64,000 nucleotides of DNA from Arthrobacter sp. E3 (GCF_017353415.1 NZ_JAFMPX010000003.1:1-64000); one strand, 5' to 3'; shown: positions 25,969 through 34,427, counted from the stretch's first letter. The notes: generated from the letters alone by a model not told the origin. Translations and numbers: made by a program.

Positions 25969-26508
25969 CTAGACCTCGTACAAGCCCGTCAAACGAGCCC
26001 TGGCGAGTGTGTGGAAGTGCAGGTTGAAACCGAGGGTGGCCACGCTCGCATCAGCAGACAGCCCCAGGGACTCCACGTCCACGGCATGCACCACCACCAT
26101 GTACCTGTGCGGACCGTGCCCGGCCGGAGGTGCGGATCCCATGTAGCCGGGGAGCCCGCCGTCGTTCTTCAAGACCAGGGCCACATCAGGCAGAGTTGTC
26201 GTGGCGGAATCGCTGAACGTCCCGGCCCCTTCAGCCAACGCCGTCAGCGAAGCAGGCAGGTCAGCCACCGCCCAATGCCAATATCCACTGGCGGTTGGAG
26301 CATCCGGATCAAACATCGTGACGGCGAAGCTGCGCGTCCCGGCCGGGAAACCGCTCCACGACAGTTGTGGGGACAGGTCCAGACCGCCGGGATGCGCGTC
26401 GGCATTGACTTGAGCCGGCGCGAAAACTGCGCCATCAACAAACGACCTGCTGGTCAGCTCGAATGCGGGGACGGTCTCCAGAAACGAATAGGGGTCATAG
26501 TCAAACAT
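25969..26508 (-). CDS. YbhB/YbcL-family PEBP (Raf kinase inhibitor-like) protein
   Basis: A 179-residue phosphatidylethanolamine-binding-protein fold. The ligand pocket motifs are visible: LSPQLSWSGFPAGTRSFAVTMFDPDAP with D-P-D-A-P, YWHWAVADLP, and GPHRYMVVVHAVD. Family members bind small anions; the cellular role in bacteria is unclear. The ATG at 26508 (MFDYDPYSF) has AGGTGA before it and is preferred over 26523. Confidence 0.9.
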   Translation of the reverse strand: MFDYDPYSFLETVPAFELTSRSFVDGAVFAPAQVNADAHPGGLDLSPQLSWSGFPAGTRSFAVTMFDPDAPTASGYWHWAVADLPASLTALAEGAGTFSDSATTTLPDVALVLKNDGGLPGYMGSAPPAGHGPHRYMVVVHAVDVESLGLSADASVATLGFNLHFHTLARARLTGLYEV

Positions 26509-26579
26509 GGCGTCACCTTTCACTGCGGCGGTCCTGTCACTGAGGTCGCTCGTATCTCGGAATCACTCTAATCCCTAGA

Positions 26580-27518
26580 TCATTTTTGAAGTTCTGCGCG
26601 GGTGGGCGGGTTGGCTCCGGCACGGGACACGGTGATCGCCGCTGCCCTGGCTGCGTAGCCAATCACGTCCGCCAACATTGATGTGTTCATGGCGCGCAGG
26701 TCGGTGCGGCGCTGAGCACCATCCAGTTCCCTGTCCACCAGAGCCGAGAGCAATGCAGCCATGAAGGAATCCCCCGCACCCACGGTGTCCGCGACGTCAA
26801 CCAGTGGCGCGGCACAGGATATTTCGCCAGCGGCACATACAGCCCACGGCCCTGCACTCCCCTGTGTCACAACGACGACGGCGGGGCCTTCCGCGCCGCC
26901 GAGGGCAAGCCACTTGCGGGCCGATTCCTTCGGGTCCACACCGGGATAGAGCCATTCAAGATCCTCATCCGAGGCCTTGACGACGTCGGAGAGGGCAACA
27001 AACTTTTCCGCCTGGGCCCGCGCATGATCAACGTTGGTGATGATGCTCGGACGGCAGTTGGGGTCATAGCTGATGGTGGCGCGGGGGTGCGCGTCAATGA
27101 CTGCGTCCAGGACCTGCTCAGCACCGGGATCCATCATGCTGGCAATGGAGCCGGTGTGCAGAAGGGTGGTGGCCGCGACCATGAAGTTAACCGCGCCGTC
27201 ATCTGGACGAAGGTCGGGCAGGGACCAGCTCAGAGCGAACTCGTATCTCGCAGCACCGTCGGAATCCAGCACTGCCCGGGCCACGGAGGTTGGCTGCGAG
27301 TCCGGTGGAAGTGGCACCATGACGTCGTTGATGCGCAGGTGCCCGGCCACCATGTCGCCATAGGCGTCCCGACCAAATCTCCCGAGGAACTGCACGGGGT
27401 GTCCCAGCCGCGCCAACCCCACAGCGACATTCATGGGGCTGCCGCCCACGTGGGGGACGGGATCCTTGCCGGGAAGCACGACTTCGTCAACCAGGGCTTC
27501 ACCAATAACAGTCAGCAT
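26580..27518 (-). CDS. PfkB-family carbohydrate kinase (fructokinase-like)
   Basis: A 312-residue ribokinase-fold sugar kinase. N-terminal GGSPMNVAVGLARLGHPVQFLGRFGRDAYG is the first PfkB signature and VDVADTVGAGDSFMAALL the second, with the catalytic Asp in GAGD. The middle lid strands bind sugar. Fructose is the most common substrate of this subgroup, but ribose or others are possible. It stands alone, with no transporter next to it. Confidence 0.88.
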   Translation of the reverse strand: MLTVIGEALVDEVVLPGKDPVPHVGGSPMNVAVGLARLGHPVQFLGRFGRDAYGDMVAGHLRINDVMVPLPPDSQPTSVARAVLDSDGAARYEFALSWSLPDLRPDDGAVNFMVAATTLLHTGSIASMMDPGAEQVLDAVIDAHPRATISYDPNCRPSIITNVDHARAQAEKFVALSDVVKASDEDLEWLYPGVDPKESARKWLALGGAEGPAVVVVTQGSAGPWAVCAAGEISCAAPLVDVADTVGAGDSFMAALLSALVDRELDGAQRRTDLRAMNTSMLADVIGYAARAAAITVSRAGANPPTRAELQK

Positions 27519-27897
27519 GGCTCCAGCCTACGGTGCGGCAGCGCGGGAAACCCACCGGCGTCGCGCGTGAAACGGTGCACCTGGTACACACGAAGCAGTC
27601 CCGGCAAAGTCGAGGAAAGATCTGATGGTGTCGTTTTCGAAAAAAAGCTATCTTTTTATGACATTAGGTGCCTATGATCAATCACGTTATCCGTATCATT
27701 TACATCAAATACACACCTTTTAGCACTTTTTTAGGTGAAAATGATTCACAGTGCTCCTGCGCAATCGCGGGAACATATCAGTCGAAGGGTTCAACGTTCA
27801 TGACGAATCCTTTACTGACCTCGTCGAAATAAGTGCTTAGAAACTTACCGCTCCCGGCGCTGCGACTCGCTTGAGCGCTGCCCGGGAGTTTAGGCTC
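27519..27897. promoter_or_regulatory. Intergenic region with AT-rich stretch and a hairpin over the relA-type ribosome site
   Basis: About 380 bases between divergent genes, AT-rich from 27625 to 27745, so probably the promoter zone for both. At 27851-27888, CTCCCGG pairs with CCGGGAG; the second arm contains the GGGAG ribosome site nine bases before the ATG at 27898. This hairpin could hold back translation. No small gene is seen. Confidence 0.45.
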
Positions 27898-29007
27898 ATG
27901 GACATGGGTACTAACTGGGATCGACTCGATGAATCGCTAAGGCCCTCAGTCAGCGCTTCTGTCGCTGACTATGAGCGAACACTTCCGGCATTGGAAAAGC
28001 TCACAGCGGAACTTGAATCACTTGTCCGCAAGGTGCTGACCGAGGCCGAGGACAAGCCGCTCTTTGTCACGAGCCGCACCAAGTCCGTGGATTCGTTCCG
28101 GGAAAAAGCATCCCGCATGGTTGCCGAGCCGGATGCGGCCCCGGCTTTGCAGTTCCTCGAACCACTACGGAATCTCACTGACATGGTCGGTGTTCGCGTC
28201 ATTACGACACTGCCGGGAGAAAATGCCCAAGCAGCGAACTTGATCAAACGGCAACGAAGTATTTTTGACTGCCGCGGCGACACAGAAAAGGATATTGGCT
28301 CCATCGAATCCGGCACGTACGGGTATTCCAGCCGGCACTTGATCCTGCGCACCATCCAAAATGATGTTGTGCGCAGCTACCAGGAACTTCTTGACCCCGA
28401 AGCCAAGGCCAATGGCAGCTATTTCTTTGAGTGTCAGATCCGTACAATTTTCGCCCACGCATGGAGCGAGATTGAGCATGACATTCGCTTCAAGTCCCAG
28501 GACCCGCGTGCTTGGAGCCCGTACTTTGACAGACAGTTCACCGCAACCGCGGCAATGCTTGAGACTGTCGAGTCGGCGTTCTCCGAGCTGCACGACCGGT
28601 ATGAAACCGTCACGAGCTATTGGGATGCCGAGGGCGAGGGAAAAGTGTCATTGACGCCCAATCGCATCAAGGCGGTGTGGCAGACACTGCTCCCCCATGT
28701 TGACAGGAAAGCCGACGACGATTGGGGCTGGGCAGCGGAGCTGGTCGCCGCGCACGGTCTGGGAAAGACTGTAGATCTCGCTGCGCTGCTGCAACCGAAG
28801 ATCATCTCCAACGTGCGAAAGGCACTGGACCACAGGTATTCCCCTGGCCCAGACAGGTTGCTAGATGACCTGTTGTTGTGGCAGTTCGGCCAGAGCCATA
28901 TTGAGCTAACTGCTGAGGACGCGGGGGCGGAACAAACGCCACGCCGCGACAGCCTGAACCGCCGGCATCAGCAAATGCAGCGCTACCGCAAGGCGCAGGG
29001 GCTGTAG
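27898..29007 (+). CDS. RelA/SpoT-domain (p)ppGpp synthetase-like protein
   Basis: A 369-residue protein with one RelA/SpoT nucleotidyltransferase domain (residues 45-220) and no HD hydrolase or TGS/ACT part. Motifs: FVTSRTKSVDSFREKASRM (ATP side), LTDMVGVRVIT, IESGTYGYSSRHLIL (Tyr of the G-loop), and FECQIRTIFAHAWSEIEHDI. The C-terminal 140 residues are helical and unassigned, making it longer than classic small alarmone synthetases. It should make (p)ppGpp or a related nucleotide; some relatives are toxins. The ATG at 27898 is preferred over a TTG at 27871. Confidence 0.85.
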   Translation: MDMGTNWDRLDESLRPSVSASVADYERTLPALEKLTAELESLVRKVLTEAEDKPLFVTSRTKSVDSFREKASRMVAEPDAAPALQFLEPLRNLTDMVGVRVITTLPGENAQAANLIKRQRSIFDCRGDTEKDIGSIESGTYGYSSRHLILRTIQNDVVRSYQELLDPEAKANGSYFFECQIRTIFAHAWSEIEHDIRFKSQDPRAWSPYFDRQFTATAAMLETVESAFSELHDRYETVTSYWDAEGEGKVSLTPNRIKAVWQTLLPHVDRKADDDWGWAAELVAAHGLGKTVDLAALLQPKIISNVRKALDHRYSPGPDRLLDDLLLWQFGQSHIELTAEDAGAEQTPRRDSLNRRHQQMQRYRKAQGL

Positions 29008-29071
29008 ACTGCTCGCGCCTACGCCTTGCGGGACACCGTCAGCAAGTACCTGGAGGCACACTAACGGCGCA

Positions 29072-29299
29072 TTAGCACCAGATGAACCCGAAGAAGTTGC
29101 ACGGTAGATAACCTATTCCATATGTGCTGGCCACGGGGGCCTGTGCCACCGAGGAGGTGGTGCTGCTGGTGACGCCGGTACTGGCTTGGGCTGGGGAAAG
29201 GCCCGGAGCCAAGACAAGACTGGCAGCCAAGACTGTTGCAGCACCGATGGAAACTAAGGGTGATTTCACGAAAAGAGCCTCTCGCAGGGGTTTCGCCAT
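29072..29299 (-). CDS. Small secreted peptide precursor with a C-terminal Cys-to-Cys loop
   Basis: A 75-residue precursor. Residues 1-12 are a basic n-region (MAKPLREALFVK), 13-35 a hydrophobic h-region (VSIGAATVLAASLVLAPG), and SPAQA is a signal-peptidase-I-like site. The predicted mature part, about 36 residues, is Ser/Thr-rich, then ends TYGIGYLPCNFFGFIWC, the stop following directly after the last Cys. The final nine residues, bounded by two Cys and otherwise aromatic or hydrophobic, could form a disulfide or thioether ring. Just upstream are a response regulator and a histidine kinase on the same strand. No strong ribosome site is seen. Function unknown; a signal peptide, bacteriocin or envelope peptide are possible. 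Confidence 0.6.
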   Translation of the reverse strand: MAKPLREALFVKSPLVSIGAATVLAASLVLAPGLSPAQASTGVTSSTTSSVAQAPVASTYGIGYLPCNFFGFIWC

Positions 29300-29354
29300 C
29301 ACGATGGCATGGATACCCTAAGCATATGTCGGCGAAGCCCGAGAGGATAGACTT

Positions 29355-29377
29355 AAAGACAGTCCTTGCCTGTCTTT
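29355..29377. promoter_or_regulatory. Hairpin and GACAGTC-type repeats before the small-peptide gene
   Basis: AAAGACAG (29355-29362) pairs with CTGTCTTT (29370-29377); a second GGACAGTC follows at 29380-29387, then eight T. On the plus strand this looks like a terminator. On the minus strand it lies between the response-regulator stop and the peptide start. The 9-mer GGACAGTCT at 29380 recurs at 30095, next to the response-regulator start, so these may be binding sites. Confidence 0.4.
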
Positions 29378-29423
29378 TTGGACAGTCTTTTTTTTGAAGC
29401 TTGACCTTTGCGTTCAACTTGTT

Positions 29424-30092
29424 CTATTTCACCACTCCTGTCCGCAGGGCGATAATGACGAGCTGCAGACGGTCCCTGGCGGAGAATTTCCGGCCCAAGC
29501 GGACCAAATGGTATTTAACCGTCGACTCCGACAGATACAGGGCGGAGGCGATCTCGCTGTTGCTCTGGCCGTCACACAGCAGCTTCAGCACATCTGCTTC
29601 CCGGTCCGAAAGCTCGATGGCCGCAGGCTTCCGCGACTCCGGAAGTGTTTTCCGGATGTCATCCACAAGCACGTGAGTAACGGCTGGGTCTATGGGGCAG
29701 TCCCCTGCATGCACCTCACGGACTGCCGTCACTATCCGTTCAGGTTCGGCGTCCTTAACAACATATCCGCTGGCTCCAGCAATGAGCGCCGCCTTGAGGT
29801 AAATATCAGAAATGTGTCCAGTAACCACAAGAATACGAATTTCCGGCAGCTCTACCACAATTTGACGAATTGCAGCAATACCGTCCATAACAGGCATCTG
29901 GATGTCGATAAGTATGACGTCAGGGTGGACTTCGTGTGCCAAGCGCACTGCGTCCGCACCATTCTCGCCCTCAGCCACCACCGAGATATCCCACGCTTGC
30001 GAAAGGTAGGTTCGCAATGCCCCCCGAACGAATTTTTCGTCGTCAACGATAATGACGCTGATTGTTTCGGTTGCCGCCTCATTCGCATTCAT
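29424..30092 (-). CDS. NarL/FixJ-family response regulator
   Basis: A 222-residue two-domain regulator. The receiver domain carries the acidic pair in VIIVDDEKFVRG, the phospho-Asp in VILIDIQMPVMDG and a Lys in GYVVKDAEP. The C-terminal LuxR-type helix-turn-helix is LSDREADVLKLLCDGQSNSE followed by IASALYLSESTVKYH. It is transcribed in the same direction as the kinase gene at 30494 and the small peptide gene at 29072, with a 33-residue ORF in between. The cognate signal is unknown. Confidence 0.93.
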   Translation of the reverse strand: MNANEAATETISVIIVDDEKFVRGALRTYLSQAWDISVVAEGENGADAVRLAHEVHPDVILIDIQMPVMDGIAAIRQIVVELPEIRILVVTGHISDIYLKAALIAGASGYVVKDAEPERIVTAVREVHAGDCPIDPAVTHVLVDDIRKTLPESRKPAAIELSDREADVLKLLCDGQSNSEIASALYLSESTVKYHLVRLGRKFSARDRLQLVIIALRTGVVK

Positions 30093-30168
30093 GAGGACAG
30101 TCTACGTACCCGGAATCATGCTGCCGGGCATCACCATGGCGTCGCTGCGGCCAGAATTGCGCAGAACT

Positions 30169-30270
30169 TTAGTGGGCAGGTGCGGGCGAGGATCCTGAGG
30201 GCCAGATGCCGGCAGGCTTTGTCTTGGTCTGCTTCGCCGAGGCGTAACCAAGCAAGTGCAGTTCGTTCAT
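30169..30270 (-). CDS. Possible 33-aa peptide gene between kinase and regulator
   Basis: An ATG frame with a near-ideal ribosome site (AGGAG six bases before). It reads MNELHLLGYASAKQTKTKP and continues AGIWPSGSSPAPAH. There is no signal peptide or Cys; the C-terminal half is rich in Pro, Ser and Ala. It lies 224 bases after the kinase stop and ends 76 bases before the regulator start, on the same strand. It may be a leader peptide, a ribosomally made peptide precursor, or chance; the ribosome site and location are the only support. Confidence 0.35.
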   Translation of the reverse strand: MNELHLLGYASAKQTKTKPAGIWPSGSSPAPAH

Positions 30271-30493
30271 GGCGGACTCCTAGCGTTTAGAAGGGGCACG
30301 CACACTTCGGACTTTCCGGTGTACGGACGGTTTCCCGACCCTTCATCCCTTGACGCTACGCAGCCGATTAGCGGCTCGCAATAAGGTTGGTCCGGGTCTG
30401 TCCGATGGGACCATGAAATGGGCTCCGAATGGGGAAATACTATCCAATTGGTCAGTGCTCCAGCCCAGCTGCACGACGCGCGAGAGGGGTTCT

Positions 30494-31717
30494 TTACTGG
30501 AGAGTTTGCCGCCCTTGGAATGGCAGGACCGCACGGATGACCCACCACCCGTCTACCGGCCCGGTGTAAATTGTTCCGCCGAGCCTGGATACCCGTTCCC
30601 GCAAACCAACCAGCCCTGTACCTGAGACGGGCAGACGCGGCGTCCCGGTGGTCATACGGTTACGAATCGCTACCTCAATCTTGTAGCCCCTGACATCCAT
30701 GGAGATCTCGCATTCACTGTTTCCACCTGTGTGCCTGACCACATTGGTGGCACCCTCCTGCAGGATTCTCTCCACCGTGGAGCGGAGGCCGTTGGGCGTC
30801 TCAGTCAGATCCCCCGACGTGGTCACGCGGGTGGGTACGCCCAGGTTGTTGAGCCGCTTTTGGGCATCCCCTACGCTCTGGGCCAAATCGATACATGCAG
30901 AGCTAGTCGAGACGCTCGCATCCAGTTCAACCGCACCCGCCGCAGGTTCGTCACCGCGCATGGTTTGGAGCAGGCGTCTGAGGTCATCGAGGGACCTTCT
31001 GGCCATCGAGCCAATCTCGGACAAGGCATGTTGTTGAACCTCGGCGTCCTTGGAAAGCGTACCCAGATTTGCCTGCACGGCAATCATTGTCAGACCATGC
31101 GTCACCACGTCGTGCAGTTCCCTGGCCAGTTCGGTTCGTTCCTCCAACGCGGCTTTTGCCACCGCTTGCGCAGACATCTGCCGGGCACGCTCGGTGTGGA
31201 GGTTCCTTTCACGCAACAGCTTTACTCCCAACCCAGGGGTGACGAGTAGCAATGTGAAAGGGATTGAGCCCCACAACTGTGCAGGGCTCGGGCCGGTGAC
31301 GGAAAGGGACCAAGCAAGCTGCCACAGAAGAAAGCTGCCAACGACCACCATCAAGCCGCGGGTTGACACCCGGTAACCGGCCACCGCCACAGCTGTAAAA
31401 GCCAGAAGCAAGGTACCGCCCGGATGCGGGTTGGGGTACAGCGCTCCCAGCATCAGCACAAAGGTGATGGCAGTATACTTCGGTCGGAACGCGAGCGCCA
31501 TCCATACGGCCCAGTAGGTCACGAAGGAGGCCAACTTCCACCAAGGCGGTTCCCCGCCGTGATCCGTCTGGAAGAACACTCGTACATCATCGAACGCAGA
31601 AACCGTCACGACAAGTGCCATCGCAAAGGAAACCCACGGAGGAATCGGCGAGCTGCCAACCTTCAAGACATTTGCAAGTGTGAACGATGTCCCCTGGCCG
31701 CGCGTCTTAATGCGCAC
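30494..31717 (-). CDS. Sensor histidine kinase (HisKA_3 type)
   Basis: About 407 residues. The N-terminal half has several membrane segments (for example WVSFAMALVVTVSAF, AITFVLMLGALYP, GLMVVVGSFLLWQLAW), forming a membrane sensor without a large outer domain. The dimerisation helix carries the phospho-His in RTELARELHDVVTHGLTMIA. The ATPase domain shows an N-box (EGATNVVRHTGG) and G-box (SGTGLVGLRERVSRLGG). It pairs with the NarL-type regulator at 29424. The start is unsure: GTG at 31717 or the upstream start at 31756. Confidence 0.88.
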   Translation of the reverse strand: MRIKTRGQGTSFTLANVLKVGSSPIPPWVSFAMALVVTVSAFDDVRVFFQTDHGGEPPWWKLASFVTYWAVWMALAFRPKYTAITFVLMLGALYPNPHPGGTLLLAFTAVAVAGYRVSTRGLMVVVGSFLLWQLAWSLSVTGPSPAQLWGSIPFTLLLVTPGLGVKLLRERNLHTERARQMSAQAVAKAALEERTELARELHDVVTHGLTMIAVQANLGTLSKDAEVQQHALSEIGSMARRSLDDLRRLLQTMRGDEPAAGAVELDASVSTSSACIDLAQSVGDAQKRLNNLGVPTRVTTSGDLTETPNGLRSTVERILQEGATNVVRHTGGNSECEISMDVRGYKIEVAIRNRMTTGTPRLPVSGTGLVGLRERVSRLGGTIYTGPVDGWWVIRAVLPFQGRQTLQ

Positions 31718-31859
31718 CTTAGAAAAACCCGTTCGAGGGTGACAAGGAACGCCCACCGCAGCTGGCAGTGCGCGGAGTATGCATGGTGCAGCTGAATTCA
31801 GTCATAGACCAATCGTGCCAGCTTAAGCAACGGCCTGCTCGCCTACTCACGCGCACGCC

Positions 31860-32879
31860 TCACCGCAGCACGAATCCCAAGCCAAGTTCGTCGTCGGCAT
31901 CCAACGTGAACTTTCCTTCCCCCATGGGAAACGATCGCCCACTGACCTCCACCACCAACCCGCCCTCAGGCCCTGAAACGTTGTCAACAACGCGTGCGCT
32001 GAAATGCGAGTCAATCATCGAGTAATGTTCCAGCACCTCACTTTCGGCCAACTCCCCGGAATCGGTCAGGAGCGCCACCCGGGCTGCCGTTCCCGAGCCA
32101 CTGGGCGATCTGTCCACCTGCCCATCAGCAAAAACGCTGACATTGCGCTGCGCCAAACCTGCTCCGGCATGATTCATGGGCTCATGGAAAATAGTGCCGA
32201 ACACGCCTTCAAGCCGTGTGTCCGAGGGGTGGTGTGCTGCAGCATGGTTCGCCAGTCCCGCCGCCACCTGATGTCCCGCTGCCACTACTTTTGCCAAGTT
32301 CGACGGCGTGACCTCCAGCCCCGCTGATGCGGCAGGCAGTGAAGCGTACAGTGCCCCACTCCAAGCCAAGTCCACTCTTAGCCGGCCAAAGTCCGCCGTC
32401 TTCACCTCTACGCCCCGATCCACCACATACGACGGGACATTGTGGAACGCCACGTCACTGACCTTGCCTGAAACCATCCTGACGCGGGCTGTGACCCGAC
32501 CAGAAGGTATATCAATGACAACGTCTGTCTCCCCGTCTTCGGGGGCACGCACCAAGCCACTGCGCACTGCCCACGTACCCAAGGCCATGGTTCCGTGGCC
32601 GCAAACGGTGGAGAATCCCTCACGGTGCCAGAACAAGGCCCCAAAGTGAGCCCCCGAGTCATTCGGGGGGATTACAAATCCGCCATACATGTCAGCATGC
32701 CCGCGGGGTTCATTGACGAGGAGCTTGCGAATATTGTTGGCGTCCCCAGCCTTGGCGTTCTCACGCCGTTCAATGGCTGTTTCGCCTTCGATCAGAAACG
32801 GCAGGGCTGGCACGATCCGAAACGGCTCCCCGGCCGTGTGATAGTCAAAGGTTTCAATTTCCCACAATGCGGCTTTCAT
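31860..32879 (-). CDS. Proline racemase-family protein (likely 3-hydroxyproline dehydratase or epimerase)
   Basis: A 339-residue member of the proline racemase superfamily. The first catalytic position is Cys in STVCGHGTMALGTW. The second, where racemases have Cys (SPCGT) and trans-3-hydroxyproline dehydratases usually Thr, is Ser in DRSPSGSGTAAR. A one-Cys active site argues against a true proline racemase and for a dehydratase-type reaction on hydroxyproline. The initial FDYHTAGEPFRIV and DMYGGFV are typical. It stands alone with no hydroxyproline genes nearby, so the substrate is open. Confidence 0.82.
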   Translation of the reverse strand: MKAALWEIETFDYHTAGEPFRIVPALPFLIEGETAIERRENAKAGDANNIRKLLVNEPRGHADMYGGFVIPPNDSGAHFGALFWHREGFSTVCGHGTMALGTWAVRSGLVRAPEDGETDVVIDIPSGRVTARVRMVSGKVSDVAFHNVPSYVVDRGVEVKTADFGRLRVDLAWSGALYASLPAASAGLEVTPSNLAKVVAAGHQVAAGLANHAAAHHPSDTRLEGVFGTIFHEPMNHAGAGLAQRNVSVFADGQVDRSPSGSGTAARVALLTDSGELAESEVLEHYSMIDSHFSARVVDNVSGPEGGLVVEVSGRSFPMGEGKFTLDADDELGLGFVLR

Positions 32880-33180
32880 GGACGTCTCTCCTTTGAGCTG
32901 GCAACCCTTCCCCGAGGCGAACCCTTGGGCCGTTGTTTGTCAATATGGCACGGCGAATATGGCCTGTCAACGATTCAGGCAGATCGCTCTTCCCAAGAGG
33001 CCACGGTGCGGGTCCTGTGGGGTTGGGCCGCATGGGGAGGACTACATGGGGAGCCCACCCCATCGACGGTCTTGGCAAAGCCGCGATAGATTCTTATCAG
33101 TCGCTTGGCCGGAACTTCCCGGACACGGCGAAACAAGAGCGGCAAAGCCCGCAAATTTCTACGAATTAAGGATGTGCATC
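32880..33180. other. Intergenic region, no gene seen
   Basis: About 300 bases between divergent genes, presumably holding both promoters. Open frames here lack starts and domain character. An AAGGA lies nine bases before the WXG100-type ATG at 33181. Confidence 0.4.
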
Positions 33181-33447
33181 ATGGCCGGTATGCTCGGTAG
33201 CGATCCCCAGGACATGGCCGATTTGGCTTCAAAACTTGGCAATGCCATTGACCAGATCACCCAGGTCATGTCAACCCTTGACAGCAAGGCCAGCTCGGTT
33301 CTCTGGGAAGGTCCTGACGCCAAGCGCTTCAAGGGCACCGAATGGCCGATGTCCAAGAAGGCACTGGCTCGCGTCATCGCCGACCTGGGCAACGTGAAGA
33401 CCGTTGTGAACAAGCAGATGAACGAGCAGATCACCGCTTCACGCTAG
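33181..33447 (+). CDS. WXG100/ESAT-6-like small protein (orphan)
   Basis: An 88-residue helical protein. The W-x-G turn is WEG near residue 43 in SSVLWEGPDAKRFKGTEWP, with a helix of about 35 residues on each side, the layout of WXG100 proteins secreted by type VII systems. The C-terminus lacks a clear Y-x-x-x-D/E export signal. No EccC, EccD or LXG toxin gene lies in the window, so it is an orphan whose secretion system must be elsewhere. The following terminator shows it is a single-gene transcript. Confidence 0.75.
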   Translation: MAGMLGSDPQDMADLASKLGNAIDQITQVMSTLDSKASSVLWEGPDAKRFKGTEWPMSKKALARVIADLGNVKTVVNKQMNEQITASR

Positions 33448-33483
33448 ATCCGCTCGCTGGATCAACGCGCTGGATCAGCAAAG

Positions 33484-33524
33484 AAGATGCAGGTTTCCAC
33501 CTTGGGGGCGGAAACCTGCATCTT
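33484..33524 (+). terminator. Strong intrinsic terminator
   Basis: AAGATGCAGGTTTCC (33484-33498) is exactly inverted as GGAAACCTGCATCTT (33510-33524), followed by TTTGTTTT. It ends the WXG100-like transcript and may also serve the convergent gene at 33549. Confidence 0.9.
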
Positions 33525-33548
33525 TTTGTTTTCGACCAAAGATTGCCC

Positions 33549-34382
33549 TCAGCGACGCCCGCGTTTTTGCGCCCGGGCCTTGCCGCCGGGCCGCCCGCCG
33601 CCGCGCAGGTTCGGCCCAGCCGCCTTTCCGGCGCCAGACTTTCCAGCACCCGACTTGCCGGGGACCGTCTTCCCGCCTGCCGACGTCGCGCTTTTGGCAG
33701 CTTTGGAGCCCTTCTTGGGCGTCGCATCCTGCTTGGCCTGCACCGAAGGCTGACGGGAACTTTGCGCGCTGCGACCGCGCACCACGCCGATGAATTCCTG
33801 AATCACGGCTTCGTCCTCGTCAGGCAGCGGGATCTTTGAATCAGGCCAGGCCAGGGCTATGCCGGAATCAGGCACGCCGTGCAGCAGCCGCGAGCGCAGC
33901 GTCTTGCGGCTAAGCTGCCTGGCCACGGACATGGGAAGGATCAGGATGCCCAGCCCGGCCTCGACCAGGTCAAGGGCTGCTTCAATCCCTGCCATGGGCG
34001 GCAGTGGTTTACGGGTGCCCGCCGCTATTTCGGAGGAGATGTCCCGCCAGGCGGGGAAGTCGTCGGGGTCGGCCAGCAGGTACTCGTCGGCCAGATCAGC
34101 CACGTCGAGTTCCTCGAAAGCGGCAATCGGGTGGTCCTTGGGCGCCACCACAACAGAGAGCTCTTCGTAGAGCGGAATGACGTGCAACCCGGTCTTGTCC
34201 ACGGGCAGCCGGACAAACGCCATGTCAGCCTCACCGGCACGCACAGCCCCCAGTTGATTCTCCTCGGTCACGGGTTTGGACACGAGCGGGACGTCGGGCA
34301 TGCGCTCCTGCCAGCGGTGGATCCACTTTCCGGGGGTCACGCCCGGGACAAAGGTCACTGTAAGTTCGCGGGATTCAAGCAC
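33549..34382 (-). CDS. LysR-type substrate-binding domain protein without HTH, with basic tail
   Basis: A 277-residue protein. Residues 5-195 are a LysR effector-binding domain (LTVTFVPGVTPGKWIHRW, then GEADMAFVRLPVD, VVVAPKDHPIAA, and GIEAALDLVEAGLGILILP). There is no N-terminal helix-turn-helix. Residues 205-277 form a Lys/Gly/Ala/Arg-rich, disordered tail (GKTVPGKSGAGKSGAGK). The tail could bind nucleic acid non-specifically. It is divergent from the DUF5997 gene with 45 bases between. Role unknown. Confidence 0.8.
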   Translation of the reverse strand: MLESRELTVTFVPGVTPGKWIHRWQERMPDVPLVSKPVTEENQLGAVRAGEADMAFVRLPVDKTGLHVIPLYEELSVVVAPKDHPIAAFEELDVADLADEYLLADPDDFPAWRDISSEIAAGTRKPLPPMAGIEAALDLVEAGLGILILPMSVARQLSRKTLRSRLLHGVPDSGIALAWPDSKIPLPDEDEAVIQEFIGVVRGRSAQSSRQPSVQAKQDATPKKGSKAAKSATSAGGKTVPGKSGAGKSGAGKAAGPNLRGGGRPGGKARAQKRGRR

Positions 34383-34427
34383 CTATTTACCCTAACTCAC
34401 CGCACCGCCACCGGTACCCTTGAGAGT

